Positions 46,865 to 55,563 of a DNA stretch of 64,000 nt are shown here, piece by piece. Each line of letters opens with the position of its first letter. Within the stretch, counting starts at the first letter, position 1. Made by a program: the position numbers and the translations under genes. The notes below the pieces were generated by a model, which made no database searches, was not told the origin of the DNA, and saw only the letters and a program-made list of their open reading frames with translations. The stretch comes from Desulfosporosinus nitroreducens (GTDB taxonomy: Bacteria; Bacillota; Desulfitobacteriia; Desulfitobacteriales; Desulfitobacteriaceae). The DNA lies in assembly GCF_023897015.1 (NCBI RefSeq), contig NZ_JAMHFY010000001.1, positions 124,001 through 188,000 on the forward strand, read 5' to 3'.

Positions 46865-48791
46865 GGATCTCACCTCCGTCGCTTGTCAAGATCCCCCTCT
46901 GGATGAAGTCTTCACTCACGTAATCCAAGCCTAATTTGTCCAAGGTCTCTTTGGTTGGAATTCCTTCATTAGTCCAGCCCTTGAAAGCATAATACCCATC
47001 GAGATATGCTTGTTCCTTCTCAGGTTCTCTAATCTTCCAGTGGTCGACAGGCGGAGCCTCATCAATTCTTCTTAGGCCTCTTCGGTTATTAATGGCTCTA
47101 ACCAAAGTTCGGTTCCTAGTAGCTATTTTCCATAGTTTGTCGGTATCCAGCTCAAGTCCACTGGCATAGGAGATGAATTCCGGCAAATTATACATATGAT
47201 ACGCAGGCCTGCAACCAAATTGGCCTCTAAAGGAGGACAACCAAGCGCAGGTCCCGATGGAGTCATCAACATAATGCATCATTTCGTTCCAATCAGTAAT
47301 GTTAACAGACTCTTCTATCGAAGGATCTACACGCGGCTCCCATTCTAAGAACCATTTCTTGAACCTCTCCGGAGCAGCTTCCCAACCTTCTACAAGTTTT
47401 TTTCTCTTTTCTAAATCAGGCTCCGGTGCCTGGGGATACGACCCTTCAATCTGGGTGATAGACATCTTCTCACCGGTGGCATACATTAGATAATAGGGGA
47501 AATTTACTTTTCCCAACTTAAGCGGCACCTGCTCCACTTTTTTAGTGGTATTATGGTCATATTTTTCCGCACCCCGGCCAATCTTACGAGCCGCCCAATA
47601 AACGCCATCGGCTAAAGCATCACCCACAAACCCTTCACGCCGAACCGTAATATCAAGCAGATAGAAGAATCTTTCCGCGTTATCAGCAGGGAAGTCTGGC
47701 AGATCCTCGTTAGTTAGAACGCCGGCTTCGTAAAGTTCAACAGCGAAGGCCAGAAGCTGAGGTGTTGCAAATCCATCCATTCCGTACTCTGTGGTTCTGG
47801 CCAGCATCTCATAGCTAAAACTAAAATCTTCCACATAGGCCGCCATCATATAGATAAGCCTGTTGAAGCATTTTGTGAAGAATTTCCTCCCATCTTCCAG
47901 TTCAAGCATTTGCTTACACATCTTCGGACAGTTATAGCAACCAACCCATCGCAACCGGGCTTTATCAGTAGTCGTTACATCATTCTTGTAAACATCTTTG
48001 GTAAAATAACCTCTCCGTCGCTCCCGGGCATTGCCCCAAGCGAAATTTTCCATGTGCCAAGCATCGTTAGAGGGATCCAAACGCATCGGGTCTCCATTCT
48101 CCGGATCATCAGCAATCGACTTATACTTGGGCTCGCACAGCCCCCAAAGTTCAGTCGGATGGGCAACATTGATGTCCTTTGTGCCACGTATAGCTATCGC
48201 CTTTAACCTTTTATCCCCCATAACCACACCTGCCATACGGGCTGCAGCAGAGCTGGCGTGTTCGATGCTCGCACCATAAACCCTGTTCTCACCAGCTAAG
48301 CCGATAGCGGCCACTTGGGCACTGGCATCCAACTCAGCTTGAAGGATTCCTTGTGTTTCCATAGCACCTTTACCCTGCAGATGGGAGGCATCACGAATTT
48401 CCACTTTGTCATTATTTATCCACAAATAAACCAGATTAGGGGACTTACCCCGAATGATTATTCTGTCGTAACCGGCATATTTCATTTCCGTTCCAAAATA
48501 TCCACCCAACATTGAATTAACAAAAAGGTTTGTCTGTGGACTAATAGTATTGACAATGCAACGATTGGCACCGGGAACTGGTGTGCAATTTAAAAGACCG
48601 CTGCTGAATATTATTAGATTATCGGGAGAAAAGGGTTCAGTTTCCGGAGGAACCCTATCCCATATTATCTTCGCGGCAGTACCCTGCCCCCCCAGATGCA
48701 GTTCTGTTAATAGGGGGTCAGTTTCTACCCTCTCAATGCTTCCTCGAGATAAATCAATTTCCAAATTATACCCTGTCTCTGCGTACCTCAT
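46854..48791 (-). CDS. bamB: BamB-type tungsten aryl-CoA reductase, aldehyde ferredoxin oxidoreductase family
   Basis: 645 residues of the AOR fold, close to the benzoyl-CoA reductase catalytic subunit of Geobacter as I recall it. It has the same start MRYAETGYNLEIDLSRGS, the [4Fe-4S] motif GCYNCPKMC near 285, a Cys in TKCFNRL near 305 that matches the tungsten-ligand Cys of BamB, TGEKMSITQIEGSYPQAP, and the end GWTNEGIPTKETLDKLGLDY. It reduces benzoyl-CoA (or another aryl-CoA) to a diene without ATP. First gene of a nine-gene operon. Confidence 0.9.
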   Translation of the reverse strand: MRYAETGYNLEIDLSRGSIERVETDPLLTELHLGGQGTAAKIIWDRVPPETEPFSPDNLIIFSSGLLNCTPVPGANRCIVNTISPQTNLFVNSMLGGYFGTEMKYAGYDRIIIRGKSPNLVYLWINNDKVEIRDASHLQGKGAMETQGILQAELDASAQVAAIGLAGENRVYGASIEHASSAAARMAGVVMGDKRLKAIAIRGTKDINVAHPTELWGLCEPKYKSIADDPENGDPMRLDPSNDAWHMENFAWGNARERRRGYFTKDVYKNDVTTTDKARLRWVGCYNCPKMCKQMLELEDGRKFFTKCFNRLIYMMAAYVEDFSFSYEMLARTTEYGMDGFATPQLLAFAVELYEAGVLTNEDLPDFPADNAERFFYLLDITVRREGFVGDALADGVYWAARKIGRGAEKYDHNTTKKVEQVPLKLGKVNFPYYLMYATGEKMSITQIEGSYPQAPEPDLEKRKKLVEGWEAAPERFKKWFLEWEPRVDPSIEESVNITDWNEMMHYVDDSIGTCAWLSSFRGQFGCRPAYHMYNLPEFISYASGLELDTDKLWKIATRNRTLVRAINNRRGLRRIDEAPPVDHWKIREPEKEQAYLDGYYAFKGWTNEGIPTKETLDKLGLDYVSEDFIQRGILTSDGGEIREG

Positions 48792-49112
48792 TTTTCAACC
48801 CCTCTATTTAGGTATGTTTTTATTTTTCTTCCATCCGCTCGAAGGTTAACCCCACCCAAAATGTGGACAATATTATCAGCTGAGTTTAAAATTGGAATAC
48901 ACCTATACGTTCTGGAGCTTAAGCAATCACCTCTGTTGTTTGGTGTAGCACGTGCACTCAGGAATTTTGTTATATATTTTCGATACATTAACTAACTGCA
49001 AATTCAGTTGAAAATTATACAACTCTGCAGATTTTCCTAAGAATTTCACAACCATCTCCTTCTGTTTATTTTTTTTCAAATATTTAGATAATTCACTTAA
49101 CACAAAGTCTAC
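48792..49112 (-). other. Long leader of the bam operon
   Basis: About 310 bp between the sigma-54 promoter and the bamB ATG. No gene with a ribosome binding site and no clear terminator hairpin was seen. Its length is close to that of the CoA-transferase leader at 34433. Confidence 0.4.
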
Positions 49113-49128
49113 TGCAAGTGTAATGCCA
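49113..49128 (-). promoter_or_regulatory. Sigma-54 promoter of the bam operon
   Basis: Minus strand TGGCATTACACTTGCA, matching TGGCAY-N5-TTGCA with GG-N10-GC. Upstream, 49129-49241 holds GTCGAAT and CCCAACGGT pieces that resemble those upstream of the 34757 promoter. Confidence 0.82.
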
Positions 49129-49241
49129 ATTTTTTACACTCTCGCCCCATTTTATTATCGACCAGTTGTAATCTACAGTCGAATTGTCGGAAACCAACGC
49201 CCAACGGTATAACATCAGTTATTTTTAAAATAATTAAAATA

Positions 49242-49361
49242 AGAGAATGATAGATAACACTGCAAAATTGCAGTGTTATCTATCATTCTCTATTAAAAGA
49301 CTATTGGATCACAACTTGGACCGAGTCATATCTGCATCGAAACAATGCAAGTATGACTCGG
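49242..49361. repeat. Double-hairpin intergenic repeat (copy 2)
   Basis: First hairpin: 50-bp near-perfect palindrome AGAGAATGATAGATAACAC.. at 49242-49291. After 29 bp comes CCGAGTCATA..TATGACTCGG at 49321-49361. It shares order and the second-hairpin sequence with copy 1 at 34868. On the minus strand the distal hairpin is followed by a T-rich stretch, so it also works as a terminator for the EBP2 gene ending at 49416. Confidence 0.7.
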
Positions 49362-49415
49362 TTTTCCTAGGAACTTAAATTTAATTTCAATCATGGTTCC
49401 GGAAATATTCTAACG

Positions 49416-51593
49416 CTATGCAGGCGACTCTGCGTCGGTCCGCCGAAAACGAGCCATTCTTCTGACTACTGTAGACTGATTAACTCCTAAGGCAGCGGCG
49501 GCCTTATAAGTGCTTCCAAATTTCTCTAAGGCCTTGTCAATAAGTTGACGCTCTACTTCATCTACAGCCTCTTTCAGTGGCATTAAGGAATTGACTGATA
49601 CTCTTGCTGATTTGCTGGCACTGGATTTAAAGGAAATTGGCAACTGTGATACCTGTATCAAATCTCCTGCCGAAACAACCATTAAACGCTCAACCATATT
49701 CTCCAGCTCCCGAACATTACCTGGCCAGTCATACTCCAGAAAAGCCTCAATTACCTCTGGCGAGAATTCTCGCTTAAAGCCGTACTTCTTACTAAATTTA
49801 TCTCGAAAATGATTAAGAAGAGGAATGATATCCTCATGCCGTTGCCGCAAAGGCGGAATAAAAATCGGAACCACATTCAATCGAAAGTACAGATCCTCTC
49901 TAAATTGGCCCCCCCTGATCATCTCTTCAAGGTCTTTATGGGTTGCCGCCAAGATTCGAACATTAATTTGACGCGGCATTGCTCCGCCAATAGGAACAAG
50001 CTCCCGTTCTTGCAGAACTCTTAAAAGCTTGGGCTGAAGATTAAGGGGGAAATCACCAATTTCATCGAGTAAAAGCGTTCCATTATGAGCCAGCTCAAAC
50101 ATACCGATCTTACCTTCTCGACGGGCCCCCGTAAACGCTCCTTGCTCATATCCGAAAAGTTCTGATTCTAACAATTGCTCTGGAATAGCCCCGCAATTAA
50201 GTTTTATAAAAGGGCCTTCGGCTCGGTTGCTCTGAGTATGAAGGAGTTTCCCTATACCTTCCTTACCAACACCTGATTCTCCAAATAAAAGCACGGTAGA
50301 ATCAACCTTAGCTACCCGCCTAATTAATTCGAATACCCGTATCATCTCAGGACCAGTGCCAATCATCCCCCCAGTTTCCAGACGATTTCGCGATTCGGAC
50401 AGCTCCTGACAATTTTCGCTTATTCGTTTGGCATCAATCAACTCCTGTTGCATTTGATTAAGAAAGGTCATATCTCTTAAGTTTATTACAACCCTTAAGA
50501 GCTTTCCGTCCTCATCAAAAACAGGATTACCTGTGATAATCAGACTGCGATTATTTTTATTGTCTATAATGGTAACGGGTTGCTTACGTTGCAAAACTAA
50601 GTCAAACAACGGATGACCATAGACAGCCTCTTCAATTTCTTGGATTCCTCTTCCAACCAAATCCTGCGTATTGCCCAGACTCACTTTTTGAAATATTCGA
50701 TTAACTCTGCGGACAATGCCAGCCGAATCGGTGACGCATAAACCATCCGCGGAGGACTGTATAATTGAATTAAGTTCACTGTTAAGTTCCTTAACTGCGG
50801 CCAATTCTTGCGATAAAGATTCAACTTCGGATATATCTTGAAATATCCCAACAGCTCCTGTTATCTGCCCTTCTTGTATAACTGGAACCCTATTCATGAT
50901 ATATGTCCTCTGACCCACTCGAAACTCTTGGGAATACTCCGATTTCCCCGTTTCCAGTGTCTCCATCAGACCAATAGGCACTACATCTAAGACATGGCGG
51001 CCAATAGCTTCACGTGAAACTCTGGTAAATAGTTGGACTGCCCTATTATTAAATGAAGTTATCCTGCCATCGCTATTGATAACTACAATTCCATTATGCG
51101 CAGAGTTTAATATCGCTTCAAGTTCTTTAACTTGGAATTCGGCTTCTTGATATAAAGCAACAGCCAGATCGGCTCGGCTTAAAACTCCAACAATCTGCCC
51201 ATCCTCTTCAATTACCACTGCCAAATCAAATTGGCAAGCCCAAGCCTCTTCTAAACGAAGAGAAGGCTTAATAACCAAAGGATTGCGTTCCACTGCTTCT
51301 AGAAAACTCAGATCTGCAGGTGAACGGTCATTATGGATCATTCTCTCGATAAGCGCCTTCATTGTGACTGTTCCCAGTAACTCCCCTGCTTTATCCACTA
51401 CAGGACAACCGGAAGAGTTAATTTCGTTAAGCCTTTGCAATGCCTCTAAACAAGAATTAGTATCGCTCAGACAAACCGATAGAGGGGTCATGACCTCTTC
51501 TACCCATCTCATAACAGCATCCCAGTTTCCAATATTTCTATTAGTGTTGATGAAAACAAAGCCTTTCACCCTTTCATACCCATTTTGGGACAA
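49416..51593 (-). CDS. Sigma-54-dependent activator with CBS and PAS domains (EBP2)
   Basis: 725 residues: CBS pair (about 25-150), two PAS domains (about 155-270 and 285-395), AAA+ domain with Walker A GESGVGKE near 439, GAFTGA near 486 and LDEIGD, and a C-terminal Fis-type HTH (TYKAAAALGVNQSTVVRRM). It lies directly upstream of the bam operon on the same strand and probably controls it. Second of three related activators. Confidence 0.93.
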   Translation of the reverse strand: MSQNGYERVKGFVFINTNRNIGNWDAVMRWVEEVMTPLSVCLSDTNSCLEALQRLNEINSSGCPVVDKAGELLGTVTMKALIERMIHNDRSPADLSFLEAVERNPLVIKPSLRLEEAWACQFDLAVVIEEDGQIVGVLSRADLAVALYQEAEFQVKELEAILNSAHNGIVVINSDGRITSFNNRAVQLFTRVSREAIGRHVLDVVPIGLMETLETGKSEYSQEFRVGQRTYIMNRVPVIQEGQITGAVGIFQDISEVESLSQELAAVKELNSELNSIIQSSADGLCVTDSAGIVRRVNRIFQKVSLGNTQDLVGRGIQEIEEAVYGHPLFDLVLQRKQPVTIIDNKNNRSLIITGNPVFDEDGKLLRVVINLRDMTFLNQMQQELIDAKRISENCQELSESRNRLETGGMIGTGPEMIRVFELIRRVAKVDSTVLLFGESGVGKEGIGKLLHTQSNRAEGPFIKLNCGAIPEQLLESELFGYEQGAFTGARREGKIGMFELAHNGTLLLDEIGDFPLNLQPKLLRVLQERELVPIGGAMPRQINVRILAATHKDLEEMIRGGQFREDLYFRLNVVPIFIPPLRQRHEDIIPLLNHFRDKFSKKYGFKREFSPEVIEAFLEYDWPGNVRELENMVERLMVVSAGDLIQVSQLPISFKSSASKSARVSVNSLMPLKEAVDEVERQLIDKALEKFGSTYKAAAALGVNQSTVVRRMARFRRTDAESPA

Positions 51594-52065
51594 ACTGCAA
51601 TGAAAATCGGTGAATATTCTGTCTTTTTATAGCCATCCTTATGACCGAATAGGTCATAAAAGTTATTAGGGTTTCCTTAATTATATCTATGCTGAGATTA
51701 TCAGTCAATTAACAACAGACAATGCCGCAATTTCCACGAGTTTATTAGTAAAATATCTGCATTATTACGATATCACACACTATATGACTATATCAAAGTA
51801 TATTTTTGAACAATCTTCTGAAAATTCTTTAACGTAAGTGTTTTCGAAGCTTTGAGAACCCGTTTTTCCAAAAAATATCATCTTGACAAGCGAGGACATT
51901 ACATGTGATGATATTTGCATAAAATATTTCTGAATATTTCAATTGTCAGAAATTATTAATCGAACATTCTATTCCAAACGATTACACGAATACACCGGCT
52001 AATGGATAGATGAAAACTCACTACAAAATTATACTTCCCGATATGCCAAGAAAAGAGGGATTAGC
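51594..52065. other. Divergent intergenic region between EBP2 and the LytTR gene
   Basis: 472 AT-rich bp. A TTGACA at 51883-51888 with TGATGA 17 bp downstream is a possible plus-strand promoter for the LytTR gene. No sigma-54 core, gene or repeat was recognised. Confidence 0.4.
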
Positions 52066-52836
52066 TTGAAACTTCGTGTCCTACTGGTCGATGACGAGTG
52101 CTCCGCACGTAAAGAACTTCGCTATTTACTCGAGCTTTTTGAGGATGTGCAGATTGTTGGGGAAGCCGCAAATGCGTTGGAAGCTCTAGAGTTAATCTAC
52201 AACCTGGATTACTCTGTAATTTTTTTAGACATTGCTATGCTAGGCCTAAATGGGACTGATCTGACTGATCTATTGCGAGAAAAGCTTGATTCACCCACAA
52301 TCATCTTGACCACCGCTCAAGAAGAATACGCACCTACATTTGCCTTTGCCGTAAATGCGGTAGACTATCTTCTGAAACCCATTCACCCTGTGCGCCTAGA
52401 AGAAGCGTTAATGAAAGTACGCCAGTTAAGAGACAACCTAAATGCATCAAAGAATGCTCCACTGCTCTCCGATAAGAGTGAAGCCGTTACCCATCCTAAG
52501 CCTTTGGAAGTTGTACCTGTTGAACAAAGGGATAAAATAATTCTATTACACCCGAATGATATCATCTTTATCTATACCGATAAAGAGAATGTCTACATTA
52601 AAACTCAAAAGGACGCTTATCTGACTCGCTTTACTTTACGCGAGTTGGAATTACGTTTAAACTCTACTCTTTTTTTCCGCTCCCATCGTTGTTATTTAGT
52701 TAACATTCGGCGCATGCAGGAACTGATTCCTTATTTTAATGGAACTTATAACATTGTGGTCGATGACGATGTACGCAGCAAGATTCCAATGAGCCGAACC
52801 AAAACCCGAATTTTCAAAGAGATGTTAGGCCTTTAG
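52066..52836 (+). CDS. LytTR family response regulator
   Basis: 256 residues. Receiver domain 1-120: acidic pocket LVDDE, phospho-acceptor Asp in IFLDIAM near 55 and Lys in YLLKPI. Linker, then LytTR DNA-binding domain 155-255 (ENVYIKTQKDAYLTRFTLRELE, FRSHRCYLVNI). Start TTG with GAGGGA upstream. No histidine kinase gene is beside it, so it is orphaned here. The neighbours are two sigma-54 activators; its targets are unknown. Confidence 0.9.
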   Translation: MKLRVLLVDDECSARKELRYLLELFEDVQIVGEAANALEALELIYNLDYSVIFLDIAMLGLNGTDLTDLLREKLDSPTIILTTAQEEYAPTFAFAVNAVDYLLKPIHPVRLEEALMKVRQLRDNLNASKNAPLLSDKSEAVTHPKPLEVVPVEQRDKIILLHPNDIIFIYTDKENVYIKTQKDAYLTRFTLRELELRLNSTLFFRSHRCYLVNIRRMQELIPYFNGTYNIVVDDDVRSKIPMSRTKTRIFKEMLGL

Positions 52837-52850
52837 ATCCTGATTTTTAA

Positions 52851-52885
52851 TGCCCTTAACATTCCACAGGGAATAGTTAAGGGCA
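52851..52885 (+). terminator. Intrinsic terminator of the LytTR gene
   Basis: TGCCCTTAAC pairs with GTTAAGGGCA, with an inner ATTCC/GGAAT stem, followed by TTATTTTTTG. Confidence 0.85.
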
Positions 52886-53020
52886 TTATTTTTTGAATCT
52901 TAGATTTTAGTTCTTGCATAAACTATTAATCGAACAACCAGTAAATTAGACTTTATTTTATTGAAATATAGAAATATAATGAATATATACACTAATCTAA
53001 AAATTAAGGAGCAGCGGCTT

Positions 53021-54937
53021 ATGAAACTTATTAAATTAGCTAGACCCAGTCTGGTGCAGTTTGACCCTGATCAGCCCTTAGCCAAGACAGTGGATAGTAT
53101 GATTGCTCACGAACTCATTTCTGCTCCAGTAGTGCAAAATAAAAAAATAGTTGGCATTCTCAATTTGGCATCAGCCCAGAAAAAGATTCACAAGGGTGCA
53201 GTTCTTGTTAAGGATGCTATGCAAACGGACATCATTATTTACAAAGAAGGCATGGAACTAGAAGATGCTTTACTGGAGAATAATTCTTGGTTCCCAGCGG
53301 AAGATGCTCAGGGCAACTTTGTTGGAATAATTATGACTAAGACACTAATTAGCTACTTAAATAATAAGCTGGTCAATCAAAGTCAACACGGCCAAGAACT
53401 ATTTGAACAAGCTTCAGTGAAGCAACTAAACCTAGAATTAGATACCATTATCGAATCCTCTTTTGACGGAATAGCAATTTGCGATCATGAAGGGCGTGGT
53501 ATGAGATTTAATCAGGCCCATGCGCGCTTAACCGGCTTGGACGCCTCGCACTTTATCGGCCAGCATATTAACGACTTATTTGAAAAAGGCATTTTTGAGT
53601 ATGAATCCATAACCGCTAAAGCCCTTCGCGAAGGACGAACCATCACCAGTGTTCAGAATATTAGTCCTACCGGCAAGCAAGTACTGGTTACCAGCTATCC
53701 GATTTTTGACAATGAAGGGAAGGTTTCGAGAGTTGTAAGCAATATCCAAGATATCTCTGAACTGCATAAACTTAGCGACCTCGTTCAACTGGAGTTGAGC
53801 ATAGAGTCTTCGATGGGTGAGTCTGCCACCTCCGCCTCCAAGTATTCCTATCAAGAAAGACAATACATTCTGCCGCGACCACTAATAGACGCTGCAGTCT
53901 CACCATTAGGTGAAGAACTAAGCGAATCCAAATTACTGGCAACCAATCAGACCGAACCGCCGGAATTGATGATAGAGCAGCTCCGGAAGGATAAAATTAT
54001 AGTGAAAAGCCCTGAGATGCTGAAGCTCTTTAACTTGGCAATTCGTACTGCCCGAACAGACTCCACTGTTTTGCTTTTAGGAGAATCAGGCGTAGGAAAA
54101 GAAGTATTATCCCGAGTCATTCATAACACAAGCACCCGAGCCTCTTCAGGAAGATTCATCCAAATAAACTGTGGAGCTATTCCAGAAACCCTCTTAGAAT
54201 CAGAACTATTTGGCTACGAAGCAGGAGCTTTTACCGGGGCGAACTCTCAAGGAAAGCCTGGTATGTTTGAACTTGCCAACCTTGGTACACTTTTGCTTGA
54301 CGAAATCGGAGATTTGTCAGCGAATTTGCAGGTTAAACTCTTACGTGTACTACAAGAACAAGAGGTCTATCGTCTCGGTGGCATCAGCCCAATAAAACTA
54401 AATGTCCGCATTATTGCTGCCACAAACTGCAACATCTGGGAAAGAGTGCAGGAGGGAGTGTTTCGAGAAGACCTCTTTTATCGCTTATACGTTTTACCTA
54501 TCGAGGTCCCTCCCCTGCGGGAGAGAAAAGAGGATATTCTGCCTCTGACTTTGCACTTTATCCGCCTGTATAACGAAAAATATGGTGTTGAAAAACATTT
54601 TGATCCCAAGGCTATTTCTATCTTAGAATCTTATGGTTGGCCTGGTAATGTGCGTGAACTTCAAAATGTAATCGAGAGACTGTTAGTCGTCACAGAGGAA
54701 GATTTAGTTCAACCCATGCATGTCCTCACACAGTTGTCTAAATTTAAGAACAAGGTTAATTCTCCAATTACAGTCAATGCGATCTTACCGATTCAACAAG
54801 CTAAAGAAATGTTGGAAAAGGAGCTGATTATTATGGCTTTCAATTGTTACCCCTCAATTAGAAAAGCAGCCGAGGCTTTAGGTCTTGACCACTCAAATGT
54901 AATGCGTAAAGCTACAAAATATGGAATCAAAAAATAA
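53021..54937 (+). CDS. Sigma-54-dependent activator with CBS and PAS domains (EBP3)
   Basis: 638 residues: CBS pair (1-125), PAS (about 135-250), a variable linker, AAA+ with Walker A GESGVGKE near 353, GAFTGA near 403 and LDEIGD, and a C-terminal Fis-type HTH (SIRKAAEALGLDHSNVMRK). The ATG at 53021 follows AAGGAGCAGCGGCTT; a longer frame begins 20 codons earlier without support. It faces the SDR and TRAP genes, which have sigma-54 promoters with paired GGTG-N8-CACC sites, so it probably controls them. Confidence 0.92.
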   Translation: MKLIKLARPSLVQFDPDQPLAKTVDSMIAHELISAPVVQNKKIVGILNLASAQKKIHKGAVLVKDAMQTDIIIYKEGMELEDALLENNSWFPAEDAQGNFVGIIMTKTLISYLNNKLVNQSQHGQELFEQASVKQLNLELDTIIESSFDGIAICDHEGRGMRFNQAHARLTGLDASHFIGQHINDLFEKGIFEYESITAKALREGRTITSVQNISPTGKQVLVTSYPIFDNEGKVSRVVSNIQDISELHKLSDLVQLELSIESSMGESATSASKYSYQERQYILPRPLIDAAVSPLGEELSESKLLATNQTEPPELMIEQLRKDKIIVKSPEMLKLFNLAIRTARTDSTVLLLGESGVGKEVLSRVIHNTSTRASSGRFIQINCGAIPETLLESELFGYEAGAFTGANSQGKPGMFELANLGTLLLDEIGDLSANLQVKLLRVLQEQEVYRLGGISPIKLNVRIIAATNCNIWERVQEGVFREDLFYRLYVLPIEVPPLRERKEDILPLTLHFIRLYNEKYGVEKHFDPKAISILESYGWPGNVRELQNVIERLLVVTEEDLVQPMHVLTQLSKFKNKVNSPITVNAILPIQQAKEMLEKELIIMAFNCYPSIRKAAEALGLDHSNVMRKATKYGIKK

Positions 54938-54990
54938 TACAAAATCTATTCATAATCAAAAAGATATCTTGTCAGAGATTGATAATTGGC

Positions 54991-55027
54991 GGTGCAATCT
55001 TACACCAATTCAGTGCACTGTTACACC
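54991..55027. promoter_or_regulatory. Paired upstream activator sites for a sigma-54 activator
   Basis: GGTGCAATCTTACACC (54991-55006) and AGTGCACTGTTACACC (55012-55027), 21 bp apart, two helical turns. Both fit GGTGNNN-N2-NNNCACC dyads. The sigma-54 promoter lies 130 bp downstream. In the 54938-55563 gap. Confidence 0.6.
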
Positions 55028-55156
55028 ACTCATTAATTTCTTGCTGATTCTTTAGAGGTCCTTCAGTCAAAGCTAATTATCCGTTAGCAGTCCATCCCTG
55101 CCTTTTGGGATATAATAAACGACTCTTAGCCGAACATCCGGATAAATAAGAAAATT

Positions 55157-55172
55157 TGGCCTATATTTTGCT
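55157..55172 (+). promoter_or_regulatory. Sigma-54 promoter upstream of the SDR gene
   Basis: TGGCCTATATTTTGCT has the invariant GG-N10-GC and most of the core. Transcription would run through repeat copy D before reaching the SDR gene. A short frame MITLVLLT begins at 55242 after AAGGGAG but stops at once. Confidence 0.65.
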
Positions 55173-55292
55173 TATAATTGTGATATGAGATAGCTTGGGG
55201 AAGGTGCTTAGTTAAAAAACTGAAGGGAGCGCACTAAAGATCATGATAACCCTTGTCTTATTAACCTAACACGCGCGTTTCTGGTCTGCTAA

Positions 55293-55430
55293 TCAATTCC
55301 GAGGCTCCCACTTCTTCAAGTGGGTGTTCCTTATTCTACTTCGGTGGCGATAATCTCCACCGGAGACTATCGTACTGGAGACTTATGTCACCGAAGTCTC
55401 AATGTTCAGCTTTAGCTGAACAAGTTCATT
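55293..55430 (-). repeat. Structured ~100-bp intergenic repeat (copy D, with extra internal segment)
   Basis: Minus-strand order as in copy B: TGAACTTG, palindrome TTCAGCTAAAGCTGAA, GAGACTTCGGTGAC, an extra roughly 35-bp segment, CACCGAAGTAGAATAAGGAA, hairpin CCCACTT-GAAG-AAGTGGG, CCTCGGAATTGA. It stands between the sigma-54 promoter and the SDR gene. Confidence 0.72.
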
Positions 55431-55563
55431 TCTGATTATCTAGACTTCTATTTTTAGACTTCTATTTTTGGTATTTACATGCTATTAATTTAGGTCATCA
55501 CCATTATTTTACATTACAGTAACAATTAGGTATTAGTTCAGTATTGAAAAAGGAGACAGAAAT

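Noticed and set aside
5122-55430. Intact IS200/IS605 element or CRISPR array
   Set aside because: The repeats are far apart with no transposase or TnpB frame beside them, and there are no regularly spaced short repeats.
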